From the NCBI GenBank assembly GCA_035772735.1, contig JASDFA010000010.1, positions 136,837,001 to 136,901,000 of the forward strand: 64,000 nucleotides of DNA, written 5' to 3'. The notes below the pieces were generated by a model. It ran no database searches. It was not told where the DNA came from and was given only the letters and a program-made list of their open reading frames with translations. The position numbers and the translations under genes were made by a program. The DNA comes from Datura wrightii (Eukaryota; Streptophyta; Magnoliopsida; Solanales; Solanaceae). Shown here piece after piece: positions 46,021-56,402 of this stretch (the stretch's first letter is position 1; each line of letters begins with the position of its first letter).

Positions 46021-46963
46021 AAGAAAAGAAAAAGGTGAAATTTTGCTAAATAAGGAGGGTGATTTTTAATGGAAAACAAAAAGAGAAAGATCTTTGAAAA
46101 AGTGAAGATCATGATTTACCGATTAATCGTACCAATTTGTTTATAATAAACCCGTTTTGGCCCTGGTCCTTCCTTGGATATTGTGAACCTCAACATAAGA
46201 AAAATTCTTAAGTTGAGGGTGGCTAGAGTAGGGGTGCGTAAAAGGTGGGAACGGAAGAAAGGAAAAGAAAAGGGTAAAAAAATGTGTGTGAAAGAGCTCA
46301 AAGATGAAAAGAAGAATCCCCACTAGTTACCGAAGTTTAAAAATTGGAAAAAAAATAGAAGGAGGTATAAGGAAAAAATTTGGAAATTGAAGAATGTTCT
46401 TAAAAAGCTAAGTGTTGTGAAGTATTAAAGTGCTTAGGGAGCTTAGTCACTATCATGGAAAAATAGTTCCTACCAGTCCCTTCACCTACATTACAACCAA
46501 ATTAAAAGTCCTAATTGATCCTTGATTCATAATTTTATATTAGCGGAGTATTACACTAAGGGCGAGCCTATGGGTCGTCCTTTGCATGTATGTTGAGTTC
46601 TTTGGGAGAGTGAGCGGAAATTATTTTATTAATGTCCAAGTTTATATTGACTTATATCTTGTGTGTGAAAGGGCATCTCTCCAAATTGTGAGGGGCACAA
46701 TGGTAAGACTTTGGTATATCTTGATTGATAAATTACATATCATTCATGTTGGCCCGAAATATGTCTTGATGAGTTAGTTTTCAAAAGCTAAGTGATTTCG
46801 AACTTTGACATTTTTATGTTGATTCTATATCCATGCGAGTGAGTTGTTTGAGCTTTATTGATTTGTCTCATGATCCTAAGTTTAAGTAGACCTATTTGTA
46901 GGATGAATTTTGTTCTTTAATATGAGAAGTAAAGTAGTAGATTGTTCGAGGACGAAGAACAGT
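46021..46963 (+). other. F interior, right part, non-coding
   Basis: No coding signal. Shared blocks with G and with the H interiors (about 46480-46580: ATTACAACC, TTAGCGGAGTATTACAC, GCCTATGGGT). This is the conserved 3' non-coding region of the Athila-like elements here. Confidence 0.65.
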
Positions 46964-46978
46964 TTAAGTGTGGGGTGT
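46964..46978 (+). other. Polypurine tract of F
   Basis: TTAAGTGTGGGGTGT directly before the 3' LTR start TGATGAAGGGC. Athila-type, like that of G at 59447. Confidence 0.85.
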
Positions 46979-48462
46979 TGATGAAGGGCATATTTACGCA
47001 CTTCATAGACATATTTTGCCCGTACTTTACCATATTTTGAGAACAAATTACGTGTGTTTGCATGTGATTATGTTATATATTATGAAAAATGGCTAACTCA
47101 TGTAATTAGATGTTTTCAGGGTTAAAAGTGATGGATTTGGGTGTATTTGAGACGTTTGGATTGAAGTTGAAGAAGAAGGAATGCATTAAGCAAGAATTAA
47201 AGAGAAAAAATAAATAAATAGTGCAATTTCATGCCTGAGTGAGGCGCCAGGACATTGGCGCTACAGGCTGCACAAGGAATCAACAAGACAGGCGCTACAG
47301 GCTGTGCGGCGCACAACAAGGTAGGCACAAGGCCAGGTGCAAGGCACCCAGCTTCCCAGTGCGATAAGGCATGCGCAGCAGCACTCTCGCCCCGCGATGG
47401 GGATCCGCAGCAGCACTAGACGCGGAAAGCAGGTTGGGGCGACGCGACAAAGGATTCCAACGCCCAAAAATGGGTCTCCCACTTCAACTAGGAAGAGGAA
47501 CTTTAAATCCCAAGTCAAATTCATCAATGAAGAAGCAAATAATAAATCTTCTATTATAATACCCCTTTATTTTCATGTTATAGCTAAGCTTTAGACGAAG
47601 TCTTCAATTAGAAAAGTCTTCGAGTAAGAAAGTTTTGAGAGTTAGTTTTATTTTGAGACACGATTGTAAAGTTGTTCTTCTGAATATTGTATAAATCAAG
47701 TGAAGGTTCTTCCAATCATTGTTGTAAGTATAAATTTTAGTTTTTGTCTACTGGTTAATTTACTTATAAATATGATAGGCTAAAATCACCACAACTAGGG
47801 TTGTGGGAACCATGGTGAATTAACAAACTAGGGTTTGCATGAATTGATTCTAAACCAATACTAAACGCTTGTATTGTATTCTCTTCATCTTTGACGATTC
47901 TTAATGGTGCGCAATGTGAGGAAGTTTCTGAATTCTTTACTTGCTTTGGTCGAAGAGGTAGATATTAGGAAAAGAGAATTACAATGGAGCCTTGATTTTG
48001 ATAATCATTGTATTAACTTGAGCTGTGGTCGCAGGATAGTTAAATCTAGAACTTAGTGATAACAGATAATTTGAAACCACTCATGAGACTTGGTCAAGTG
48101 ATTGAGTATAGTCATTCAATAGGGATTGGTCAGTCGTTTGAATCAACCTAATTTATCAGTTCTACAAGTAAAGTATTGGGATAGATCACTAGTGTAAAAC
48201 CCGATGTAGTTAAGGATCCATGGGGAACACTTACCCTAGATAATTGCAATAATTTGGGAACAACCATCAATTTCTCAACATTGTTACTTATTAATTTTAC
48301 AAATCCCCCCTCTTAGAAAATAATTGATTAAAAAGCTTAAGCACTAGCGTTCTTCTATATCCTTCCATATTCCCTGTGGGATTGACCCCAACCTCTAGTT
48401 GGGTTCTTTATTGACAACGTTCGCTTCTCACTTCAGTAAGAGGTGTGGTTTGAGCGTTATCA
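46979..48462 (+). repeat. F 3' LTR (1484 bp)
   Basis: TGATGAAGGGCATATT to GAGCGTTATCA, followed by the CTAGC duplication. It has an intact U3 (no internal duplication) and shows the state of the 5' LTR before its leader duplication. Confidence 0.9.
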
Positions 48463-48467
48463 CTAGC

Positions 48468-49363
48468 TCAAACTCACACATCTACACTTCATATACTCAT
48501 TCTTCACTATTGGATCCTCACCCAAATCTAAATTTTTTTCTCAAGTAAAAGTAAGATAAGAAAGCTAAATCAATATTTGTGACCATTAATTCAATTAAAA
48601 CTCAGAGTAAACTATAGATCCATTCATATTAATTCAATTTAAGAATAAATCATCAACACCTACTCTAATCTATACACCCATCATGCATATACCCCTATTA
48701 GCTACTCATGAATAAGGAAAGAGAAAGTAATACCATAAAGATTTCCTCTAAATTCATCATATTAAGTACCAAAATTTAACTAAAAATCTGCAGCAATGGA
48801 GGTTCTTGCCTAATTGGAATTGAAGAAGATGAAGTAATCGTACTCCACTTTCTATCTCTATGAAACTTCTCTCTGCAATATTCAATATGACATGTGTGTA
48901 TGTAGAATTGGTGTAAAAATATGCAAATTCCTATTGAAAATCTTTCCAAAATTTTCCTTGGAGGCTTCTCAAGTACATTTTTGCAAAACAAGATGATTTT
49001 GCCCTTGTCAGCATTGGGTCACTTGTGTGGCACCTGTGAAACCAGCTAGTAGGTGCTTAGCAGGTTGAGAAAGTATTGATTGGGGAAATATGGTACCTAT
49101 GTTCCAAAGGTGCAAACCTACGATCCGTAGGTTCAATTTAGCTAATCCTCCAGTGCCATCTGCGTGGCACCTGCATTTGCAGTACGCATCTCCTCTTTGC
49201 CTCTAGAAGAGTGCTTTTAGTTCAATCCTCCCATTTTCCTTAACTAAGTGAAACACCTGCACAAAAAAAGAGAAAAGGCATAAAACGTTCCTACTTTGTA
49301 TGACAACAAATAAATATTTCATGCTTAAGAAGCCGAATCAGTTGTTAATTTACCAACTCATCA
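48468..49363 (-). repeat. H1 3' LTR, part 2
   Basis: Remainder of the H1 LTR after element F; on the minus strand it starts TGATGAGTTGGTAA at 49363. The block at about 49010-49190 (GTGTGGCACCTG, CCTACGATCCGTAGG) is a U3 insert with inverted motifs that has no counterpart in the H3 LTR. Confidence 0.75.
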
Positions 49364-50441
49364 AACCACAAATTTGAACCATTGCTTGTACTCAAGCAAA
49401 GTATTCACTCACAACTAGAATTAAATAAAGCACATTACATCATGAGAGTGGTACATAAGACCACTAAAACTCAAGACAACCCCAAAAATCATACATGGAC
49501 TTAAAAATTAAAAAAGGACTCAAATAGTTGAACAATTCAATTGGTATCACCACAAACCCTTGGTAAATTTCATTTTCATTCTTTCTATTAAAAACAGGAG
49601 ACATATCCAATCAAACCAAGATCAATCAACATCTCAATTCATTGACATCCAACATTCAAGGTTTTCCTAGAAGTTCACTGCATAACTTGTCGCATTCATA
49701 CCCTAAATTGAAAGCATAATTTTAGCGTTTACTTTGAGGAAGTAATGCCACTCACCAAAAGAGAGAATCCCACTCACATTCAAGCAATTCACATATAGGG
49801 ATTATAAATGATGCAAAGACACTCACTCTCTCAAGGATATTTAAGTGCATACACATTGAACAATAGGCTTTCCCTTCATGTAACTCACCACTAATATAGA
49901 GTTGCTACACTCGGAATCACTAAGGATTTACGGGTCATAATGAAGTCTAGGGGTAAGTGTAGGATAATTCTTAACTCTAGTGACTAGAACCTTCCTAATG
50001 CCTCTGTGAAATGATTCGAACATTCCGCTTCTACATTGTGATTTTACTCCACCTTATCTCTCCCTTTTCATGATTCAAATTTTCTGAAAAGAGCCATCCT
50101 TTTCACACCTTTGTTTATTATACAAGCCTCTTCTATACAACAGATAGCAACATTCGATTCATTACTTTCTTATTTTGATCAATGGTTTTTCAACTAGCTA
50201 TTTTGTTTTTACATCAAGCAATTGGTGCTACCTCACATTGAAGCTCACTTCTCTTTTCCCTTTTGTGAACACCCCCAAACTTAGGGTTTTGCCTACATCA
50301 CATTTCATTTTTCCATCCCCAAAATCTTGAACTTCAAGCCCACATGTTTCTTTTATGACTAGCAATTAGTGAGGAATGAGTGTTAAAGGAGAGCATTAAA
50401 AAGGGTATAAGGCTCCTAATTTGCTTTCCAATAAAGGGTCT
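49364..50441 (-). other. H1 interior, 3' non-coding end
   Basis: Minus-strand 3' region of an Athila-like element. The purine tract next to the LTR is eroded (CAAATTTGTGGTT at about 49364-49376). A second purine-tract-like CTAAGTTTGGGGG lies at about 50274-50286. The TATTAGTGGTGAGTTACATGAAGGG block (about 49878-49902) matches the conserved block of F and G. No gene. Cut by H2 at 50442. Confidence 0.65.
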
Positions 50442-51156
50442 TGATAATGCTCAATACATCTCTCCTCGTTAATGGAGGTGACCGTGGTCGTTGTCAAAAA
50501 TTAAATACCTAATAGGTGTCGGCATCGAATCCCACAAGAAATTGGGAACGGTACTCCAAAAGTTGTAAACTAATTCAAACTAGAATGCATTATTGTTTAA
50601 CATTTGGAAAGTAAAAATTTTTTTTTTTTGGGGGGGGGGGGGGGGGGGAGGGAAACAATATTGAATTCTAATTTATGAAACAAAGTTGAGCAAATAATTT
50701 GTTGCAAGTGATGAGGGAGGGCTAAGGATGTGCTATAGATGAAGTGCCAAATCCTAGCACGGATAGCATTGATCAACATACATTCTCTTGTTTTTCTACC
50801 AAAAAGAGTCTTTCGCCTTGGGTTTTCTCAAACCCCAAGGTCACAATCAAATAATTAGCCGCAAATCATGAGGAAGGGTTAAGCTATCTCTAGCCTTAAC
50901 CCTTTAATGGAGTAGAGATGTGAGTTTTAACTATCTCTAGCTCAATCCCACATATCTACACTCCAAATCCTCATTATTATTTCCTCACCCAAATCTCTCT
51001 CTTCTATCTCAAGCTCAAGCAAGATAAGTAAGCTAAACTAGTGTTTTCAACCACTAATTTTTCAATTAAAATTCAGAGAAAATAATAGATCCATGCTTAT
51101 CGATTAAATTTAAGAACAAATAACCAATACCCAATTAAGTTTAAGCACCCATCAAG
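50442..51156 (-). repeat. H2 LTR, part 1 (split by G)
   Basis: LTR ending AGCATTATCA on the minus strand at 50442, homologous to the H1 and H3 LTRs. Inserted in the H1 interior; GGTCT at 50437-50441 would be one target duplication, with the partner not in view. Element G interrupts it after TCAAG at 51152-51156. Confidence 0.75.
50618..50648 (+). repeat. T12-G19 homopolymer run
   Basis: Twelve T followed by nineteen G. The same place in the H1 LTR (about 31962-31968) has only six G, so the run expanded here or is a sequencing artefact. Confidence 0.85.
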
Positions 51157-51422
51157 TGACCTTGGGCAAATTTATATGCCCAAGTGATACTCAAATGTGT
51201 CATTTTACCTTGTTTATCTATCGATGTTTGTACATTCTCATGTGAATTGTAATAAAATGTGAATTTATACTAACCAACATGATTAGCGTTGTTTTGTAGG
51301 AAAAATATAAAGTTATGGAGCTAAGATGCATGTTGGGAGAGATCAGGATTAGACACGGAAGCTAGCAAGGGAAAAAGCACAAGGAAAGCACGAATTAAAG
51401 GGTCTCGGCGATGGAGTCGTGT

Positions 51423-51633
51423 CACGCTGCCATCGCGGATGCATTCTTCCTGGATGCTTAAAATATGCCAAATTCCAGTAAAGGTGCACATTGGGGCCGT
51501 GGCATGTTGGCCTAGCCCCGCGTTGCATGCTGTGCCACGTTGCGCCTTAATACCTGGACGACCGGATTCCAGTAAGGGTCCGCGTTGGTGGCGTGTCACG
51601 GAGGCAGTGCTCCGTGATGCACTCCGTGACACG
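51423..51633 (+). promoter_or_regulatory. U3 cassette of G 5' LTR
   Basis: CACGCTGCCATCGCGGA (51423-51439), then perfect 12 bp arms CGTGTCACGGAG (51592-51603) and CTCCGTGACACG (51622-51633), ending 32 bp before the TATA box. The same arms and 17-mer occur in the Tekay-like B LTR, where the 17-mer lies in the opposite orientation relative to transcription. Confidence 0.65.
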
Positions 51634-51665
51634 TTGCTTGTTATTCCGAGAAAAATTCCCACTAG

Positions 51666-51673
51666 TATAAATA
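51666..51673 (+). promoter_or_regulatory. TATA box of G 5' LTR
   Basis: TATAAATA in the context CACTAGTATAAATAGAACAC. The 3' LTR has the same at 59970-59977. Confidence 0.75.
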
Positions 51674-52575
51674 GAACACTTAGGTTCATTTTTAATTATT
51701 CTGACTTGGTGGAGCAAGAACGTGGGTTACAGGCAGTTGAGGGGACGAAAATCTCAGGGTTTTTCTCTATCTCCTTCTTTTTGATTTCAATTGCTTGTAT
51801 GATTAACACTCATTTAACGATGTTTAATCCACAAATGAGTGGCTATATTCCCTTCTTCTTGAGGTTAAGAACATTTGTATTGAAATGTGATTATTGATAA
51901 ATTGTTTTTTCATCTTTTCTTCCATGGTTGTTCTATTGATTCTTGTTCTTACTGCGTTAATGTATGGCCAACGTTAATGTAAATCTAAAAAGTCCGATTT
52001 CACTCGAGAGAGCAAGAAATTGGAAAGTTGTGAATTTATAGGATATGATCTTTTCTTAGTATGGGAAAATTGAGAATTGATTTACCTTCAGGATAGAGAT
52101 ATACCTGAAAGTCGTATTAGTCAATTAAGGAATTGGTTTTGTATGGCTAGAACATGAATTTCTTTTTATCACAGAGATGTAGGTGGAAGGTTCATGATTC
52201 TTAAGTTGGGTTAAATACGAGAGTTTTAATCCATAGGCAATAATTCTTGACTAGCAACCGGAGGAAAGATTAATCAAATTGTATCGATAATTTATTTCTC
52301 TACATGTTCATTGTAGCCTCAGCATGCTCATTCTTATAGTCCAGACTCAAATTATGTATTCGTTTTAGACTTAGTAAAAAATTAGGAAACAAAATATCAA
52401 ACTCTTCTTCACACTGTTGTCTGCAATTTAGAGTTAAAGTTTATTGACACTTGAGTAGAGTGTTACCTTAGTCCAGTCCCTGTGGGATCGATACTTGACT
52501 TATTTGAGCCACTTTACTACTTGTTCGACCACGTGCACTTGCGTTTAGTTATACCAAACTCACCGACCAAGTTTT

Positions 52576-52593
52576 TGGCGCCGTTGCCGGGGA
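52576..52593 (+). other. Primer-binding site of G (tRNA-Asp type)
   Basis: TGGCGCCGTTGCCGGGGA, six bases after the LTR end. This is the characteristic Athila-type site. Confidence 0.92.
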
Positions 52594-52690
52594 CTGGCAA
52601 TTGGTAAATTTTTCTTAAGTGTTAGTTTACTATTTCTTCTTAGTGTTGACAACTTGGTCTTAGCCTGTATTTTGCAGATACTAATTTCTG

Positions 52691-54304
52691 TTGAACACTG
52701 GCAAGAGACAAGGAGCTGGTGGACTCATATTTAGAGCCGGAAAGACAATTTCATCATCAAAGGAGAGAAGCTCTAGAGAAAAAGCTGCAGTTGCTCAAAC
52801 AAACAATCCTGGAGCAACAACAGAACCACCAGTTCTAAGGGCAATGTTAGTGCCCGAGGACATGGCAGCTAGGACGGTTCGCGAGGTGGCAATCCCATAT
52901 GCTAGCAATGTCACATCTAGCATCCGCAAATCTGAGCCAGGAGGGAGTTTCGAGCTTAAACAAAACATGGTGCAATTGCTGCACACTAGCGGGCAATTCA
53001 CAGGTCTCCCTTATGAGGATCCACAACAACATCTCCAAAAATTTTTGGAGATAAGTGACACTTACATCCCCGCTGGAGTGTCATCAGATTATGTCAGGCT
53101 TACATTGTTCCCATTCTCACTTTTGGGAGAAGCTAAGAGGTGGTTGAAAGCTGAGCCACCTAATTCCATTACCACGTGGGATGATCTTTCAAAGAAATTC
53201 TTGATACGGTTCTTCCCATCAGGTAAAATAGCAAGACTTAGAAGTCAAATTCTGAGTTTTAAACAGAGAGAGGGAGAGAATCTGTATCAGGCCTGGGAGA
53301 GATTCAAATCTATATTGTGGGATTGTCCTCATCAGCACCAATCCAATCATATGCTGGTGCATACTTTCATAGAGTATTTGGAACCCCACACAAAAATCTT
53401 GCTAGATTTAGCAGCTGGGGGACAAGCATTGGAGAAAACGTATGAGGAGCTGTATACCTTGTTAAATCGTGTTTCGCAGGGAAATCCGGAGTGGAATGCG
53501 AATTCTTCAAGAGAAGGAACAAGGAAAGCAGTAGGAGTCTTAGAAGTTGATGGTTTTACAGCTATTGCTGCACAGATAGCTGCGTTACAAAATCAACTCA
53601 ACACCCATTTCAGTAACATGAGCATGAACCAGTCTCAAGCCCCAGTGAATGTAGTGCAGCAGATTTGGTGTGAAGTGTGCGGGAGTAGTGAACACTCAGC
53701 TGAGTGTTGTGGAGCAAATCCTGATTCAGTGAACTTTATTGGTAATGTACAGAGAAACAACCACCTAAAGTATGGCAACAACTACAATTCCAACTGGAGG
53801 AATCACCTGAATTTCTCTTGGGGTAGCAATAACCATCAAGGACAAAGTTCGACTCAGGGGGCGCAGAGAAATCAAGGATGGCAGCAGAACTATCAGTCAC
53901 AATACAGAAGCAACAATGCACCTCCTCCACCACTATCACCTAGCATCGAGGAAATGTTCAAGACAATGATAGCTAACCAAGCTCAATTGCAGGCTGACTA
54001 CGTGAAATTGGCAGCCGAGGTAAAGAACAATCAGTTAGCTACAAAGGCGCTGGTGTACCAGTTTGGGCAATTTGCTAGAGCCCAAAACACCAGGCCTAGA
54101 GGAGGACTTCTGAGTGACACTGATCCCAACCCCAAGCAAGTGAATGCAGTGACCACAAGGAGTGGTTTACATCTTAAAGAGGTGGAACCAGAAAGACCAC
54201 CTCAACAGTCGGGAGCAGCAGAAACTGAGAGGGAGCAAAGTGATGAGAGGGGGAAGAAAAGGGATGCTGAACCAGAAAGACCACCACCCCTGTTCCCTCA
54301 ATGA
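52691..54304 (+). pseudogene. Athila-type Gag (G)
   Basis: 537 open codons of Athila-type Gag. The capsid core includes LTLFPFSLLGEAKRWL, SITTWDDLSKKFLIRFFPSG, SQILSFKQREGENLYQAWER and THTKILLDLAAGG-like segments over about residues 130-260. A single CCHC knuckle, CEVCGSSEHSAECC, lies near residues 326-339 and would bind RNA; Asn/Gln-rich sequence and a predicted coiled helix follow. The expected start codon position at 52691 is TTG; the first in-frame ATG is at about 52844 but would still leave the capsid core. The frame ends in TGA at 54302-54304 and reopens at once in the same frame into protease, so this is one nonsense change, probably CGA to TGA. Confidence 0.88.
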
Positions 54305-55096
54305 TTAAAGAAACACAAGGAGGAGGCGTGTTTCAAAAAGTTCATGGAGGTGCTTAAACAGGTACACATTAACTTACCTGTTGTTGATGTTTTGCAGGGA
54401 GTGCCGAAGTACGCAAAGTATATTAAAGACATCGTGGCGAACAAAAGTAGGTTGACTGAGTATGCTACGGTGGCTCTTACGGAGGAGTGCACTTCCCGGA
54501 TACAAAACAAGTTGCCCACAAAGCTCAAGGACCCTGGGAGCTTTACAATACAAATTAAAATTGGGCAGAGTATTAGAGCTCACGGATTATGTGATTTGGG
54601 AGCGAGCATCAACTTGATGCCGACATCGGTATTCAAGAAGTTGGGGCTAGGGAGTCCTAGACCAACAACAGTGATCTTGCAACTAGCAGATCGTTCCTTG
54701 GCAAGACCTGATGGCATTGTGGAGGATGTGCTGGTGCAAGTGGGCTCCCTCATCTTCCCAGTAGACATTGTTGTGCTGGACTTTGAGCCAGACGCGGAAG
54801 TCCCATTTATTTTGGGACGTCCTTTCTTGGCGACTGGGAAAGTGCTAATTGATGTAGCTGCAGGGCAGCTAACCATGCGAGCACACGATAAGGTTGAGGT
54901 GTTTGATGTGTACAAGGCCACCAAGCTCCTGGTCGTGTACGAGGAACTCTCGGTGATCAACGTGATTAATCGAGCTGATGTTGTCCAGAGCATTAAGTCA
55001 AGGGAGTTGTTTGGGAAACCACCGGAGAGGTGTAAGCATTACTGGGGTGAGGACGGTGGTCGAGAGAAAATGTTCGTCACCCTAGAGGATGACTGA
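54305..55096 (+). pseudogene. Athila-type aspartic protease (G)
   Basis: Continues the Gag frame after the TGA at 54302. KYAKYIKDIVANKSRL is the conserved Athila gag-protease linker. The active site CDLGASINLMP near 54587 has the D-x-G triad intact, and FILGRPFLATGKVLIDV near 54810 is the second conserved block. It ends GRE..FVTLEDD at TGA 55094-55096. Protease releases Gag and Pol proteins in the particle. Pol should continue in frame in a complete Athila element; here translation stops just before the block GCGCTGCACGGGAGGCAACC that normally follows the end of pol. The domain itself looks undamaged. Confidence 0.88.
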
Positions 55097-55380
55097 GCTT
55101 AATGACGTCGAGCCACGATGGTAAACCAGGCGCTGCACGGGAGGCAACCCATGAAATTTTTTGTAATATTTTAATATATTTCGTTGAAAAAAAAGAAAAG
55201 AGAAAAAAATGAGAAAATAAAATAAAAACAAAATTTGTATTTTATGTGAAACCTATAAATTCTAACCAATTTCTTGTTGTGAGATAAATTTCAGGTTGAA
55301 CGGAGGATAAATGTGCAAAGGATCGCAAAGGAAAAATCGAGGTAAGAAAAATAATAAAAAGTGGCACAACAGCAAGCCCA
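55097..55380 (+). other. A-rich spacer after protease
   Basis: Starts with the post-pol block GCGCTGCACGGGAGGCAACC (55129-55148), then an A-rich tract (55180-55250). No coding signal. Confidence 0.6.
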
Positions 55381-55382
55381 CG

Positions 55383-55580
55383 CGATGGCTCCGTGTCAAG
55401 GAGGAGGTCCTCTGCGTTACCCTCCGTGACACGTTGAAGGTAATTTTGGAATTTTTATAAATTCCAGAACACCTGCGCGATGGCTCCGTGTCATGGAGGG
55501 CATGCTCCGCGTTACCCTTCGTGACACGTTGAGGGTAATTTCGCGTCGGGTCACACCGGGTTGCCGGGTGACCCGCGCGA
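55383..55580 (+). promoter_or_regulatory. Internal promoter-like region upstream of third ORF
   Basis: Two tandem, diverged copies of the U3 cassette: GCGATGGCTCCGTGTCAAGG ... CTCCGTGACACG (55382-55433) and GCGATGGCTCCGTGTCATGG ... CTTCGTGACACG (about 55476-55528). TATAAATT lies between them at 55456-55463. A GC-rich hairpin follows (arms CGGGTCAC 55547-55554 and GTGACCCG 55568-55575), then CTTTTAAACC at about 55589. The cassette marks the LTR promoter of the same element, so an internal promoter for the third ORF is a fair inference. No transcript data. Confidence 0.5.
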
Positions 55581-55729
55581 AAAACCTTCTTTTAAACCCC
55601 TTTTTTCCCTCATTTTTCCCAGTTTTCCACTCCCCTCTACGACAAACAACCCAAAACCCCCCTTCCCCCATGTGACACGGACTAGGAGCTCAAATTTGTC
55701 AACTTTTCTTCGATATCATCGAATTGAAG

Positions 55730-56400
55730 GTATGTTTGTTAACTTCATCTCATTTCTTGCTTTATTTTTCCGATTTTTAGCATAGGAAGTGAGGAAAACT
55801 TGCCCTAAGTGTAAATTGAGCATGAATTCATGTAAATTATTGTTGATTGATGTTCATAGTATCATTGTGATGGTATGAACTCGATAAATACATGTTTGAT
55901 TGAAATTCTTGCGAAATTGTAGCTAGGGTTAGAATTCAAATATGAAGAAGTTAAAATTGAGTTGAAATGTGAAATTCTCCTTGGTTTGTGCATGTTGGGT
56001 GAGGAACATTATGTTGTGCTTAACGTTAAGACGATTAAGGCGCGACGGATTGTCGGGTTAATGAAATTGTTGAAATTGCATAGAAATTGGGAGAATTGTA
56101 TCGGTTTTATTGGTAGAAATGTTTGCTAAGTGCTATGTGATGAAATGTGAATGATGGTAATGTTATGGTTAGCTGTACGAAGTCTGAGTAGTACAAAAGA
56201 ATTTTTACCATTGAATTCTCTGAATGCACGAGGCATATTTGTTGTGTTTTGTTTTTTTGTAAACTGGAAATAAGTATGATCTTGCCGTAATGCTGTGATT
56301 GTGGCTAAAGACTAAGTGTGGGGTGGCCTAGCTAAACCCAAACTTAGTCGAAGCACATTTTAATTTGAATAACATTGGGACTGTCTGTTTGGTTTGACAG
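55730..56400 (+). other. Putative 5' intron of third ORF
   Basis: Donor GAAG|GTATGT at 55730 and acceptor TTTGACAG|GAATG at 56400, three bases before the ATG at 56403. The 671 bp between are T-rich and have no long open frame, as expected for a plant leader intron. Predicted from sequence only. Confidence 0.5.
56314..56326 (+). other. Purine-tract-like copy 1 in G
   Basis: AAGTGTGGGGTGG, the core of the true purine tract at 59447, located inside the putative intron, 89 bp before the third ORF. Confidence 0.5.
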
Positions 56401-56402
56401 GA

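Larger units (their letters stand above)
32304..48462 (+). mobile_element. Athila-like non-coding element F
   Basis: A plus-strand element with target duplication CTAGC (32299-32303, 48463-48467), LTRs of about 1.5 kb at 32304-33800 and 46979-48462, an Athila-type primer-binding site and a purine tract. Element D (36574-46015) is inserted in it. Without D and the leader duplication the interior is only about 2.3 kb. I find no gag, protease, reverse transcriptase, integrase or third ORF. It is a deletion-derived, non-autonomous Athila relative that would need proteins from a relative such as G's full-length kin. Confidence 0.88.
51157..52569 (+). repeat. G 5' LTR (1413 bp)
   Basis: TGACCTTGGGC to CACCGACCA. 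U3 holds the 17-mer CACGCTGCCATCGCGGA (51423-51439) and the inverted repeat (51592-51633). The TATA box is at 51666, and CCTGTGGGATCGATAC near the end is the Athila-like shared block. Confidence 0.93.

Noticed and set aside
51321..51897. Open frames of 122-152 codons on both strands in the G LTR, repeated at 59625-60150
   Set aside because: They read through the U3 cassette and TATA box and are mirrored on both strands; a repeat property, not a gene.
52795..53038. Minus-strand open frames opposite G gag
   Set aside because: Shadows of the well-supported plus-strand gag.
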